A stretch of 60,042 nt of DNA from Sulfurospirillum tamanense (lineage in GTDB: Bacteria; Campylobacterota; Campylobacteria; Campylobacterales; Campylobacteraceae), in NCBI RefSeq assembly GCF_016937535.1, contig NZ_JAFHKK010000016.1, positions 1 to 60,042 on the forward strand, read 5' to 3'. The notes beneath the pieces were generated by a model that was given only the letters and a program-made list of their open reading frames with translations, ran no database searches and was not told where the DNA came from. Positions 17,409 through 25,859 of the stretch are shown piece by piece; the first letter of the stretch is position 1, and each line of letters starts with the position of its first letter. Both the position numbers and the translations under genes were made by a program.

Positions 17409-20054
17409 TTATTCCTTGTTGATATAAGATTGATTTTTATAGGCTGCCCCAGCCAACACGGCCACCGCGCCCAAGATTCCAAATACCCACGCAGGAAGAG
17501 GCACAGGGTCCCCTGTGGCATACGAATGCAATCCTGCGAGGTAAAAATTTACCCCAAAATAGGTCATTAAAATCGACCCAAAGGAGAGAAGAGAGAGAAG
17601 GGAAAAGCTAAACACACTGTAAAGCTTTGGTAAAAACCGCCAGTGCACCACAAGGGCATACAAAAGAATGGATACAAAAGTCCACGTCTCTTTGGGGTCC
17701 CATCCCCAATACCGCCCCCACGACTCATTAGCCCAAATACCACCAAGAAAATTCCCGATAACCAAAAGCGTCAAGCCAATGATGAGCGCGATTTCATTCA
17801 CCCACGCCAAATACGCCACATTTTTTTGCTTTACATGTAAAGGTTTGGCTAAGGCCAACAGGAGCAAACTCATGGCGCCCAAAAGAGCCCCAACGCCCAA
17901 AAATCCGTAACTTGCCGTAATAACAGAAACATGTACGCTAAGCCAAAAAGAGTGTAGCACAGGCACCAAAGGAGTGATTTGAGGATCAATGTTCCCCAAA
18001 TGTGCCACCAACATAAAAATACCTGCGAGTAACAACGCCGCGCTTAATCCAAAAAACGAACGGCGAAACAGCACAAGCCCCGCGAGCGCGCACGACCACG
18101 CGATGTAGACGATGGACTCGTAGGTATTGCTCATAGGAATAAACCCACCCACATACCACCGCAACACAATCCCGCCAATATGCGCCACAAACAACGCCGC
18201 CAACGTGCCAAAGAGCGCACGGTGCAACCATGTTTTTGGGCGATTGCCCCCAAGATACACAAAAGCCAAAACCAAACTCAACACCCCAAGCCCCACATAC
18301 CACCCAATCAAGCGGGGGAAAATCCCCAAGCGATTAAGCCACAACTCTGCATGAATGCGGGCAGAGCTCAACAAGTAAGGCTCTCCAAATGTTTTGGCGT
18401 AAGTTGCAATTTCATCCAAAGGCTCCATCGCTCCTGCGTAATCGCGGGCAAACACACGATCCATGAATCGCTGGGTCGCACGGTGCATACCGTGGGCTTT
18501 TTGAGCCCACATGGCATCCATACTCAGCCACGGAGCGTGTACATCTTCGGGGTCTGGAAAAAACCGAAACAACGCCCCATAAAAGCTCATAATAGCCACA
18601 TTCAACCGCTCATCCACGCGAATCAACTCTTTTTCATAAGTGCCACGGTTGGCGGGTCTGGTTTGGTGGGCTTGGTGGACCAAGACTTCCAACTTATACA
18701 CATTACCCCGAAAAAAATCTTCAAATTTCGCTAAAGAGGTCTCTGGGGATAAGCCAATAAGTTCTTTAACTTTAGGGTCTTTTACCTTAATGAGGGGTAG
18801 GCGTTTCCAAAGGCGTTGATGGGTGAGCATCCCTAGCACCACTTGGTTAGCACTCATGCCAAAGTAAGTCTCTTTTCCCGTAAGTTTGCGCAAAATCTCG
18901 CGGTTGAGTGTGTCCATGGGCTTCATGCGCCCCGCACGCGTTTGCACTACTAGCTCCCCAAACGCTTGGGCCAGAGCCACAGAGCCTTTTTTATGCTCCT
19001 CCAAATAGAGCTCTTCGTAGGTTTGGGCTTGCAAGGGCGCGCTAAGGGTAAACAACAGCAACACACCAAGGGCGGCTTCGTGGGCACGCACTTTAGCCAT
19101 GAGCGTACGCACCCGTGAGCGCGGGTCCAAAAGGTTCCATATCAGGCCTAAAAACAAGAGTCCATACCCTGCGTACGTGGGCCATTTACCAGGGTCTTTA
19201 TTGACCCACAAAATGCTTCCGTGTTCATCATAAGAGCTTTGGTAAAAAGTGTATCCCTTAAGACGCAAAGGGGCGTTCATGCCGACGGGGTAACTTTGGC
19301 CTTCAATACGTACCTGGCTACTGTATGTCGCGGGCGAAGCGCCTCCGGGGTAATAGACAATCTCAAATTCTTCAAGTTCCACCGCAAAAGGTAGGGGCAC
19401 AAAAGCTGCACCATACGAAAGCGCTACATGCATGTCGCCGAGGGTAAAAATCATCGGTTCTGCCATTCTTAAGGCGTATTCCTCTAGGTGCACACGGCGC
19501 GTAATGTCTTTATAAAACAACTCCATCTCAAGGGTCGCCTTAGTCGCTAAACCTTTTTTTTCAATCTCCACACGCTTTACATGTAAACGTACTTTTTGGC
19601 CCTCAAATTCGACACTTTTGCCAAAGGAGTTATACCATGCGTTTGCAGTATAGGCAAAGGCATGGGTTTGGGTTTTTCCTTCTTTATTTAAGGTCAAAGC
19701 AATGCTGTTTTGCGCACTTAAAAAGCCTTGAACCCTCTCGCCCTGGGGCAAGTTTAGCACCCCTTCCACACCAAAATACCGCGTCAATGCCGCGCCTAGT
19801 ATGATAAGCACAAAGGCTCCGTGAAAAAGAAAACGTGGCACGTGGCGCACCATGCGTGTTTTGAGCATCACAGCCACCATGTTGAGACACAACAGCGCCA
19901 AAAGCAACTCAAACCACCACGCTTCATACACCCCCACGCGCGCGGTGGATGTGCCATAATCATTCTCTACAAAAGTCGCCACACCTGCACTTATTCCAAG
20001 AGTTAAAAACAACACTAGCATCAACCAAAAAGAACCTACTATGCGTTTTACCAT
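17409..20054 (-). CDS. ccsBA: CcsB-CcsA fusion cytochrome c synthase (NrfI-like)
   Basis: 881 residues. The N-terminal half is ResB/CcsB-like with membrane segments near 7-28, 45-60, 70-90 and around 295 and a large periplasmic domain; the C-terminal half is CcsA-like with the tryptophan-rich haem-handling segment NESWGRYWGWDPKETWTF. In Wolinella the homologue NrfI attaches haem to the special CxxCK site of NrfA; position just after nrfA, whose first haem site is CWTCK, supports this role here. Two hairpins separate it from nrfA. Contains two TACATGTA copies, both read Leu-His-Val. Confidence 0.93.
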   Translation of the reverse strand: MVKRIVGSFWLMLVLFLTLGISAGVATFVENDYGTSTARVGVYEAWWFELLLALLCLNMVAVMLKTRMVRHVPRFLFHGAFVLIILGAALTRYFGVEGVLNLPQGERVQGFLSAQNSIALTLNKEGKTQTHAFAYTANAWYNSFGKSVEFEGQKVRLHVKRVEIEKKGLATKATLEMELFYKDITRRVHLEEYALRMAEPMIFTLGDMHVALSYGAAFVPLPFAVELEEFEIVYYPGGASPATYSSQVRIEGQSYPVGMNAPLRLKGYTFYQSSYDEHGSILWVNKDPGKWPTYAGYGLLFLGLIWNLLDPRSRVRTLMAKVRAHEAALGVLLLFTLSAPLQAQTYEELYLEEHKKGSVALAQAFGELVVQTRAGRMKPMDTLNREILRKLTGKETYFGMSANQVVLGMLTHQRLWKRLPLIKVKDPKVKELIGLSPETSLAKFEDFFRGNVYKLEVLVHQAHQTRPANRGTYEKELIRVDERLNVAIMSFYGALFRFFPDPEDVHAPWLSMDAMWAQKAHGMHRATQRFMDRVFARDYAGAMEPLDEIATYAKTFGEPYLLSSARIHAELWLNRLGIFPRLIGWYVGLGVLSLVLAFVYLGGNRPKTWLHRALFGTLAALFVAHIGGIVLRWYVGGFIPMSNTYESIVYIAWSCALAGLVLFRRSFFGLSAALLLAGIFMLVAHLGNIDPQITPLVPVLHSFWLSVHVSVITASYGFLGVGALLGAMSLLLLALAKPLHVKQKNVAYLAWVNEIALIIGLTLLVIGNFLGGIWANESWGRYWGWDPKETWTFVSILLYALVVHWRFLPKLYSVFSFSLLSLLSFGSILMTYFGVNFYLAGLHSYATGDPVPLPAWVFGILGAVAVLAGAAYKNQSYINKE

Positions 20055-20077
20055 TTGCTCGCTTTCATTTTTAGCAC

Positions 20078-20138
20078 TTTTTAGCTTTACATGTAAAGCT
20101 AAAAACTACACTATCCCCAAGGAAAACCCTTGGGGATA
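20078..20138 (-). terminator. Two strong hairpins between nrfA and ccsBA
   Basis: Reading the minus strand after nrfA: an 11-base-pair hairpin TATCCCCAAGG/CCTTGGGGATA (20112-20138), then a 28-base perfect palindrome centred on TACATGTA (20078-20105) flanked by T/A runs. They could attenuate transcription into ccsBA or protect the nrfHA message, giving more reductase than assembly factor. The second is the longest extension of the repeated palindrome. Confidence 0.6.
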
Positions 20139-20146
20139 AAAAACAA

Positions 20147-21658
20147 CTATTTCTTTTTAAAGTACGAAGATTCCAAATCTACGTCTTTACGGTTTGCTTC
20201 ATCTAGCAACCCTTTGGCTTTAGCCTGTTTGTGCCACTCTTTTTCAAGAGTCTCTTTAAACTTCATCTTCGCCTCAATCTCTTTTTGCAAGTTTACGCCT
20301 GCAAGAGTTTGGGCTTTTTCTTTGGTGTCAAAATCAGGTGCCATGTATTGGGCATCACCGTATTTTGCCAAAAGACGTACAAGAGAAATACGCGCTTGTT
20401 GGGCTTTTTCACTAGCGTCCGCGAGTAACCGTAAGGTCTCTTCAGGTGCGTGGAAAAATGACCCGTGACTCGCAATAGCGTAATCCCAACGCCATTGTCC
20501 ATGGCGAAGCAAGGTACGAATCTCTTTGAGCTCTTCGTCTGTGGCGCCAAGCTCCATTGCACGGCCTGTTTCTAGGTGTGCTTTAGCTAGGTTATCCATG
20601 GAAATTTCCATCAAGAACTCTTTGCGCTCAAATTTTGTATGAACAATTTCGCGCAATTTATCTTCGCTTTCACGGTGGCAGGTCATACAACTGCGGTCCA
20701 TGTTATCCAGTGGGTTTCCGATTTTGTGATCAGAATATTTCACTGAACCTTCTTGGGTGTAAGGCATGTGGCAATCGGCACATGAAACACCTTTTTGGTA
20801 GTGAATGCCTGTTTTTGCAATCTCATAGCCAGGGTGTTGGGCTTTGAGCATTGGAGTTTTGGAGATTTTGTGCGTCCAATCACTAAAGTCGATACTATCG
20901 TAATAGCGCTCCATTCCCTCAGCAGTTAATCCTTCATGCCATGGCAAGGTAACCACCATCGCTGTTTGGTCTTTGCCTGCTTTGTCGGTGTACTCGGTTT
21001 TTTTGAAATAATACTCAGAGTGGCATTGCGCGCACACTAAAGAACGTTTTTCTTGGTGTGTTGCATCTTCAAAGCGGGGAAGCCCAGCCACTTCAAGACC
21101 ACGGTTAAGGTACTCTCGTCCCATGGCAAGCTCAGCAGTTTTGGGATTATGACAATCCAAACACCCTACACTGTTGACCGCTTCACTACCATAACGCGCC
21201 CATTTTCCTGTAAAGTACTCAAGCTCGCCATCTTCTTCCATCAAACGCACTACATCAGGAGATTTACACGTCCAGCACGCCGTAGGAAAAGGACCTGTTA
21301 GATCATCCACCGGTGCACCCGTGCGCAACGAATTGACATTATCTTGCACCGCATAGTAATGGCCGCGCGGTGAATTGTAGTCAATCGAAAATCGGTACCC
21401 TGCCCAAATCACAGGCAATTGGGGTTTTTTCTTGAGCAAATCTTCCATCTCGTCGCCCTCTTTGGTACGTTTCCAAGAATCGTACTGGCGGGGATAGTAT
21501 TTTGCCCACTCTGAACTCACTGAAGCATTTGCAGGAATCCCCTGTACTTCATTCAGCGCCACGCGCTCTGCTTCTCGCGCATTGATATTGCTTGTTAAAA
21601 ACGCCATTGAAACAATCGCTAACAATGATGCTACAAGCAACAATTTAAATTTTTTCAT
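20147..21658 (-). CDS. nrfA: NrfA, pentahaem cytochrome c nitrite reductase
   Basis: 503 residues from the ATG at 21658, preceded by GGGAG; two upstream in-frame codons (GTG, TTG) are less well placed. Signal peptide present. Haem motifs: the catalytic lysine-ligated CWTCK, then CLDCH, CAQCH, CADCH and CMTCH, the standard NrfA set. It reduces nitrite to ammonium in the periplasm in complex with NrfH. Located 12 bases after nrfH. Confidence 0.97.
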   Translation of the reverse strand: MKKFKLLLVASLLAIVSMAFLTSNINAREAERVALNEVQGIPANASVSSEWAKYYPRQYDSWKRTKEGDEMEDLLKKKPQLPVIWAGYRFSIDYNSPRGHYYAVQDNVNSLRTGAPVDDLTGPFPTACWTCKSPDVVRLMEEDGELEYFTGKWARYGSEAVNSVGCLDCHNPKTAELAMGREYLNRGLEVAGLPRFEDATHQEKRSLVCAQCHSEYYFKKTEYTDKAGKDQTAMVVTLPWHEGLTAEGMERYYDSIDFSDWTHKISKTPMLKAQHPGYEIAKTGIHYQKGVSCADCHMPYTQEGSVKYSDHKIGNPLDNMDRSCMTCHRESEDKLREIVHTKFERKEFLMEISMDNLAKAHLETGRAMELGATDEELKEIRTLLRHGQWRWDYAIASHGSFFHAPEETLRLLADASEKAQQARISLVRLLAKYGDAQYMAPDFDTKEKAQTLAGVNLQKEIEAKMKFKETLEKEWHKQAKAKGLLDEANRKDVDLESSYFKKK

Positions 21659-21670
21659 CAACACTCCCTT

Positions 21671-22207
21671 TTATAGTACTTCTTTAACGCCCAAGTTATT
21701 TGGCGTTGTTGTTAGTCCTCGCACCTTCCCGTGAGGCACGCCCTTATGGCACTCCCAGCATCGTCTCCCTGTATCCACACTTGAATCATCAAAGGTGTGG
21801 TACTTGTCTGCATTGCTCACTAGCGTCGAAGTAAGGCTTGCATGGCAGGAGATACAATTCTCTTGCACACGCCTTGCGCCATCATCGCTGATTTTGATGC
21901 TGTGGTCAAAACTCTGCAGCGTAAAGGCAACTGAGTGATTCCAGCCATCAACCGCTTTAGCGATGTATTTGTCCACAAAATCCCCGCGCGGCAAATGGCA
22001 ATCTACACAGGTTGCGTTTCCAAAATGCGCACTGTGTTGCCATGTGGCGTATTGTGTGTTCATAACATGACAATTGATGCACGCTTTAGGATCGCTAGAG
22101 AGGTAGGAGAGTGCTTTTGATGCATGCACTGTGTAGGCAAACATTCCTACAGCAAAGATAAATGCACCCAATGCACTAAATATAAGGAATTTATTTGGTT
22201 TCAACAT
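21671..22207 (-). CDS. nrfH: NrfH, tetrahaem menaquinol dehydrogenase for NrfA
   Basis: 178 residues from the ATG at 22207 after AAGGAGGG; upstream in-frame codons give a non-membrane leader rich in Arg/Lys and are rejected. One N-terminal membrane anchor (FLIFSALGAFIFAVGMFAY), then four haem motifs: CINCH, CVDCH, CISCH and CWECH. NapC/NirT-family quinol dehydrogenase that anchors NrfA and supplies electrons. Confidence 0.96.
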   Translation of the reverse strand: MLKPNKFLIFSALGAFIFAVGMFAYTVHASKALSYLSSDPKACINCHVMNTQYATWQHSAHFGNATCVDCHLPRGDFVDKYIAKAVDGWNHSVAFTLQSFDHSIKISDDGARRVQENCISCHASLTSTLVSNADKYHTFDDSSVDTGRRCWECHKGVPHGKVRGLTTTPNNLGVKEVL

Positions 22208-22330
22208 TCCCTCCTTGATTTGAATTGGTTGCCTGTGGCAACGCCGCCGCTTTCCCCTTGGGTCTCGCGCCTCCTCTTTCGCAAACCCAACGATTTTTGA
22301 TTGGTAACACTTCTTACCAATACATGCGGG

Positions 22331-22375
22331 ATTGTACTGGATTGACGAAGAATAAATCATTGACTTAGGTCAATG
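22331..22375 (-). promoter_or_regulatory. nrfH promoter with Crp/Fnr-type box
   Basis: An 18-base dyad CATTGAC-TTAG-GTCAATG (22358-22375) and, on the minus strand, a -10 TACAAT (22336-22331). Box centre to -10 distance is 30.5 bases, identical to the napA promoter. The leader from the predicted start (about 22324) to the nrfH ATG is about 117 bases. The rest of the 22208-22533 gap holds AT-rich sequence, one TACATGTA (22438-22445) and the terminator of the next gene. Confidence 0.78.
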
Positions 22376-22503
22376 AAACAGAAAAATGTTATCAAATAGT
22401 TTTAAGCTTTAATTAAAAATTATCTTGGAAAAAGCTCTACATGTAAAGAAAAGGAAGGGATTTTAAAAAGCATACCGCCAAAAAAAACAAAGCGGCTACC
22501 TGA

Positions 22504-22533
22504 CGAAAAATAAAAAAGCTTCCCGCAAGAAGC
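22504..22533 (-). terminator. Rho-independent terminator of the second Crp/Fnr gene
   Basis: On the minus strand, stem GCTTC/GAAGC with loop TTGCGG (22518-22533), starting at the base after the stop codon and followed by a T-rich tract (22517-22505). Confidence 0.75.
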
Positions 22534-23175
22534 CTACTCAAAAATCTGGCGTAGTTTTTCCCCATCAAACTGTGTAATCCGCAACGTTTCGTCCATGCTA
22601 ATCAGACCTTGTTGTTTGAATTTCGTTAGGGTGCGTGAAAGGGTTTCGGGAGTAAGATTCACAAGGGATGCAATCTTGGTGTGTTTAAAATCCCCAAAAA
22701 ACTCCGTATGCTCGATAATAAACTTCGCCACCTTGGCTTCAGAGGTGAGGATAATCTCCTTGTGTACTACTTCGGACATGATTTTTAGCTTTGCAGAGAG
22801 GGATTGGATGATTTTAAAGGAGAGCTCAGGGTTATTAAGCAGCTCTTTCTTAAAGGTTTCATATTCGATTTTAAGCACTTGCCCATCCACCATAAACTCA
22901 GCTGTAGCAGGATAGGGAATGGCTTCAAAGTTAGCCAACTCAGCCACAAAAGAGATGGGGTAAAACTGGTGCAAAAAAATCTGCGTCCCTTTGAAATTGG
23001 TCTTATAGAGTTTTAACACCCCATCAAGGAGTACATGTAAATACGTCGGTTCTTCTCCCTCAAAAAAGAGAATCTCCCCTTTTTGATAAGACTTCACCGT
23101 ACTAATGCGTTCCAAAATCGCCAAATCTTCTTGGCTAAGTTTTGAAAACAAGGGGATTGTTTGTAAATCAACCAT
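22534..23175 (-). CDS. Crp/Fnr-family regulator
   Basis: 213 residues from the ATG at 23175 (AAAGGA upstream); 11 further in-frame codons exist but precede the ribosome binding site. Beta-roll sensor domain, dimer helix and winged HTH with LTPETLSRTLTKFKQQGL, so the same E-x-x-S-R recognition helix as the regulator at 16015. No cysteines in the sensor domain, hence not an Fe-S FNR; perhaps haem- or NO-responsive like other family members in this phylum. It is divergent in sensor but alike in DNA-reading residues to its neighbour, so both may act on the nap and nrf boxes. Confidence 0.88.
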   Translation of the reverse strand: MVDLQTIPLFSKLSQEDLAILERISTVKSYQKGEILFFEGEEPTYLHVLLDGVLKLYKTNFKGTQIFLHQFYPISFVAELANFEAIPYPATAEFMVDGQVLKIEYETFKKELLNNPELSFKIIQSLSAKLKIMSEVVHKEIILTSEAKVAKFIIEHTEFFGDFKHTKIASLVNLTPETLSRTLTKFKQQGLISMDETLRITQFDGEKLRQIFE

Positions 23176-23232
23176 TAAAAATCCTTTATCCGAAACCTTA
23201 CAGAGCAAACCCTTAAAAAGAGTTAATTTGTC

Positions 23233-23838
23233 CTAAACTCCTAGCGCAACGAGCCCGCGCACTCCGTCGATAAACATTTGCACTGCCAACATCAAGAGCA
23301 ACATTCCCATGAGCCGCTCTAGTGCCATTAGACCCTTGGGCTTTAATACTTGGAGTAAAAAAGGCGAAAGCAGCATCACAACCGCCGAAAATAGCCACGC
23401 CAAAAGAAGTGCACCAAAAAGCGTTCCCGTGGCCTCAGCGTGGGCACTAGAGAGCACCAACAACGTCGCTAGCGCCGAAGGGCCTGCCACTAAAGGCATC
23501 GCAATGGGCACCACAAAGGGTTCTCCTTCTTTGCCATACAAGCTCGCACTCCCCGCCTCTCCTGGAAAAATCATCTTCACCCCAATGACAAAAAAGATGA
23601 CCGCCCCTGCGATGCGCACCGCTTCGGTTTCAAGGTGCATCATGGCTAAAAAACTTTCACCAAAAAACAAAAAGAGGGCCAAAATCACTAGGCCAATGGC
23701 CATCTCTCTAGCGATAATCCGCCGCTGCCTCTCTTTGGGAATTCCCTTTAAAATACTCAAAATCACGGGCACGTTTCCAAAAGGGTCCAACACAAATACC
23801 AGTAAAATTGCTGTTGAGAAAAGGGAAAAATCACCCAC
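23233..23838 (-). CDS. MarC-family (UPF0056) membrane protein
   Basis: 201 residues, six hydrophobic segments. Family hallmarks: VLDPFGNVPVILSILKG near the N-terminus and the second-half repeat VPIAMPLVAGPSALATLLVL. Inner membrane protein of unknown transport function; despite the name it is not required for multiple antibiotic resistance. It lies 57 bases upstream of the Crp/Fnr gene and may share its transcript. Confidence 0.9.
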   Translation of the reverse strand: MGDFSLFSTAILLVFVLDPFGNVPVILSILKGIPKERQRRIIAREMAIGLVILALFLFFGESFLAMMHLETEAVRIAGAVIFFVIGVKMIFPGEAGSASLYGKEGEPFVVPIAMPLVAGPSALATLLVLSSAHAEATGTLFGALLLAWLFSAVVMLLSPFLLQVLKPKGLMALERLMGMLLLMLAVQMFIDGVRGLVALGV

Positions 23839-23945
23839 AAAATCTCCTTAGTTAATTCTTTATTTACTGTTTATTTAGACGCTGTTTAACTAGGGGGATT
23901 ATACTTCACTTGTCCAAACAAAGCAACACCCTTTTTGTAAATCAA

Positions 23946-23980
23946 GAGCCCCACCCGCCAATCGGGGCTCTTGTCTTTTT
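23946..23980 (+). terminator. Orphan plus-strand terminator (possible small RNA)
   Basis: Stem GAGCCCC/GGGGCTC (23946-23952 with 23964-23970) followed by TTGTCTTTTT. No plus-strand gene lies upstream (22.2-23.8 kb is all minus-strand). A TATACT -10-like sequence at 23900-23905 would give a transcript of about 70 bases ending here. The rest of the 23839-24061 gap shows only the marC leader and ppaC promoter. Confidence 0.45.
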
Positions 23981-24027
23981 CCCCTCTTTTATCTTTCCCT
24001 CTTAACCTTTCCCTTACGCAAATCCGT

Positions 24028-24033
24028 TATAAT
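24028..24033 (+). promoter_or_regulatory. -10 element of ppaC
   Basis: TATAAT in the context CCGTTATAATGG, 28 bases before the ATG at 24062; AAAGGA ribosome binding site in between. Confidence 0.6.
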
Positions 24034-24061
24034 GGCAAACATTTAATTCCAAAGGATACTT

Positions 24062-24985
24062 ATGCCTATTTATGTCGTTGGCCACACCAATCCCGATTCA
24101 GACTCCATCTGTGGCGCCATTTCCCTTGCGTACCTTAAAACCCAACTCGGACAACCCTGTATGCCTGCACGCCAAGGAGAAATCAGCCCTGAAACGCGCT
24201 TTATTTTGGAAAAATTTGGCGTAGAAGCCCCTGCGCTTAAAACCGAATACGCAGACGAAGAGGTCTACATCGTGGACCACTCCGACCTTGCCCAAAGCCC
24301 CAAAGACATCAAGCAAGCGACCATTCTTGGCATCGTCGACCACCACAAACTGGGTGACCTCACGACCGACACACCCCTAGAGTGTTGGATTCGCCCCGTG
24401 GGATGTTCTAACACCATCATCAAGCAAATGTACGATTACCATAATGTGGAAATCCCCAAAGACATCGCAGGCATTATGCTCTGCGCCATTTTAAGCGACA
24501 CAGTTATTTTCAAATCCCCCACCTGCACCCGCGAAGACACCAAAGCCGTCAAAGAGCTCGCCAAAATCGTCGGACTTGAAGACCCACGCGCCCTTGGCAT
24601 GGAGATGTTCATAGTCAAGTCCGCGGTTAAGGGCACAAGTCCAAGAGAGCTCATCATGCGCGATTTTAAAGACTTTAACATGAGCGGTTCCATGGTGGGC
24701 ATCGGGCAACTCGAAGTGGTAGATTTGAGTGTATTCGATGAAATGAAAGAGGCACTCTTCGCCGAACTTGAAGTCATGAAAAACGAAGCAAACCGCCACA
24801 GCATCATGCTTCTTTTGACCGACATTATCACTGAAGGTTCGCAACTTTTGTGCCTCAGTGACGCCCCTGAAAAAGTCGAACACGCCTTTAACACCACCCT
24901 TGAAAGCCGCCAAGCGTGGCTTCCTAAAGTCCTTAGCCGCAAAAAACAAGTGGTGCCCTTCCTCGAAAAGGTATTTGCCTCTTAA
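24062..24985 (+). CDS. ppaC: Manganese-dependent inorganic pyrophosphatase (family II)
   Basis: 307 residues. DHH-family metal motifs: GHTNPDSDSICG (His8, Asp12, Asp14), VDHSD and the DHH motif IVDHHKLGD; the C-terminal DHHA2 domain carries the conserved SRKKQ loop that binds pyrophosphate. It hydrolyses PPi to phosphate, driving biosynthesis. Cytoplasmic, monocistronic: own promoter and a strong terminator. Family II length (about 305-310) is normal. Confidence 0.96.
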   Translation: MPIYVVGHTNPDSDSICGAISLAYLKTQLGQPCMPARQGEISPETRFILEKFGVEAPALKTEYADEEVYIVDHSDLAQSPKDIKQATILGIVDHHKLGDLTTDTPLECWIRPVGCSNTIIKQMYDYHNVEIPKDIAGIMLCAILSDTVIFKSPTCTREDTKAVKELAKIVGLEDPRALGMEMFIVKSAVKGTSPRELIMRDFKDFNMSGSMVGIGQLEVVDLSVFDEMKEALFAELEVMKNEANRHSIMLLLTDIITEGSQLLCLSDAPEKVEHAFNTTLESRQAWLPKVLSRKKQVVPFLEKVFAS

Positions 24986-24991
24986 CCCCTC

Positions 24992-25036
24992 AAAAGGGCT
25001 GGGTAATTCTCAGCCCTTTTCTTTTTCTTTTTCTTT
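24992..25036 (+). terminator. Rho-independent terminator of ppaC
   Basis: Ten-base-pair stem AAAAGGGCTG/CAGCCCTTTT (24992-25001 with 25011-25020) and a long T-rich tail. Confidence 0.9.
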
Positions 25037-25038
25037 TA

Positions 25039-25105
25039 AGGAACAAAACTGTTCCTCTTTTAGAACTTCGTAAGATATATCCAACTAAAATAGTTGTCTA
25101 TATCT
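25039..25105 (+). promoter_or_regulatory. Two dyads upstream of the Rieske operon
   Basis: First dyad AGGAACAAAACTGTTCCT (25039-25056). Second dyad 25073-25105: 15-base arms starting AGATATA and ending CAACTA, 13 of 15 positions paired, loop AAA. Both lie between the ppaC terminator and the Rieske start at 25125, so they are candidate operators for that operon. The second could alternatively form an RNA hairpin just before the ribosome binding site. Confidence 0.5.
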
Positions 25106-25124
25106 CCAAAATAGCGAGGTTCCC

Positions 25125-25853
25125 ATGCAGCGACGGACATTTAACAAAGTGTTGGGCTCAGGTTTGTTGGTGGCGGCTTCCCCGTCGCTTATTAAAGGAC
25201 TTTTATTTGCCAACGATGGCACACTCTTTGCCAGTTACGAAAGAGCTTTGCTGGTGGATGAAAAAGGTGAGCCTGTTCGCCTTGGCGCCCTTGCCACAGA
25301 AGTGCCTTACGTATTTCACTACCCTCATATTGCCACACCCTGTTTTCTCATCAAGCTTCCAGAGCCCCTCAAGCAAGAGGTTGCCCTAAAATCTTCTTCT
25401 GGAGAAACCTATCTTTGGAAAGGCGGTGTGGGCAAGGAAAAGAATGTGGTTGCTTTTAGCGCCATCTGCTCCCATGCGCTCACGCATCCCAACCCAGAAG
25501 ACAGTTTCATTACCTATGTTCCCAAAGGTGGACAAACCATGGCTTATGACAAAGGTGGTGTAGTGGTCTGCTCTTCTCATCTTTCGGCTTTTGACCCAAA
25601 GCAAGGCGCTAAAAGCGTAGCAGGGGAGGCCAAAGACCCTCTTGCCTCTATCGTGCTTGAATACGACGAAGCCAATGATAAAGTCTATGCTTCTGGCGTA
25701 CTGGGCATGGAGATGTTCCATCAGTATTTTCGTATTTTCCGCCCACAACTGGCCGACAGGTTTCAAAGCGCGCGCAAGGCGAGACAACTTGTCAAAGTTT
25801 CCACCGCCACAGTAACGCTGAGTGCATTTACAAAAGAAATTATCCAATACTAA
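25125..25853 (+). CDS. Tat-exported Rieske-type iron-sulfur protein
   Basis: 242 residues. N-terminal twin arginine RRTFNK followed by a hydrophobic stretch suggests Tat export. Rieske-like ligands: Cys115-x-His117 (CSH) and Cys149-x-x-His152 (CSSH), about 32 residues apart. The usual disulfide cysteines of bc1-type Rieske proteins are absent, as in simpler Rieske proteins. Periplasmic electron carrier or oxidoreductase small subunit. Next come a cytochrome c'-like gene 6 bases on and a convergent flavocytochrome-type gene, suggesting a small periplasmic redox module, perhaps for sulfur compounds. Confidence 0.8.
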   Translation: MQRRTFNKVLGSGLLVAASPSLIKGLLFANDGTLFASYERALLVDEKGEPVRLGALATEVPYVFHYPHIATPCFLIKLPEPLKQEVALKSSSGETYLWKGGVGKEKNVVAFSAICSHALTHPNPEDSFITYVPKGGQTMAYDKGGVVVCSSHLSAFDPKQGAKSVAGEAKDPLASIVLEYDEANDKVYASGVLGMEMFHQYFRIFRPQLADRFQSARKARQLVKVSTATVTLSAFTKEIIQY

Positions 25854-25859
25854 GGGGAG

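Noticed and set aside
23946-23970. Terminator for marC
   Set aside because: The hairpin lies upstream of the marC start, and its T tract follows on the plus strand, so it cannot end the minus-strand marC transcript.
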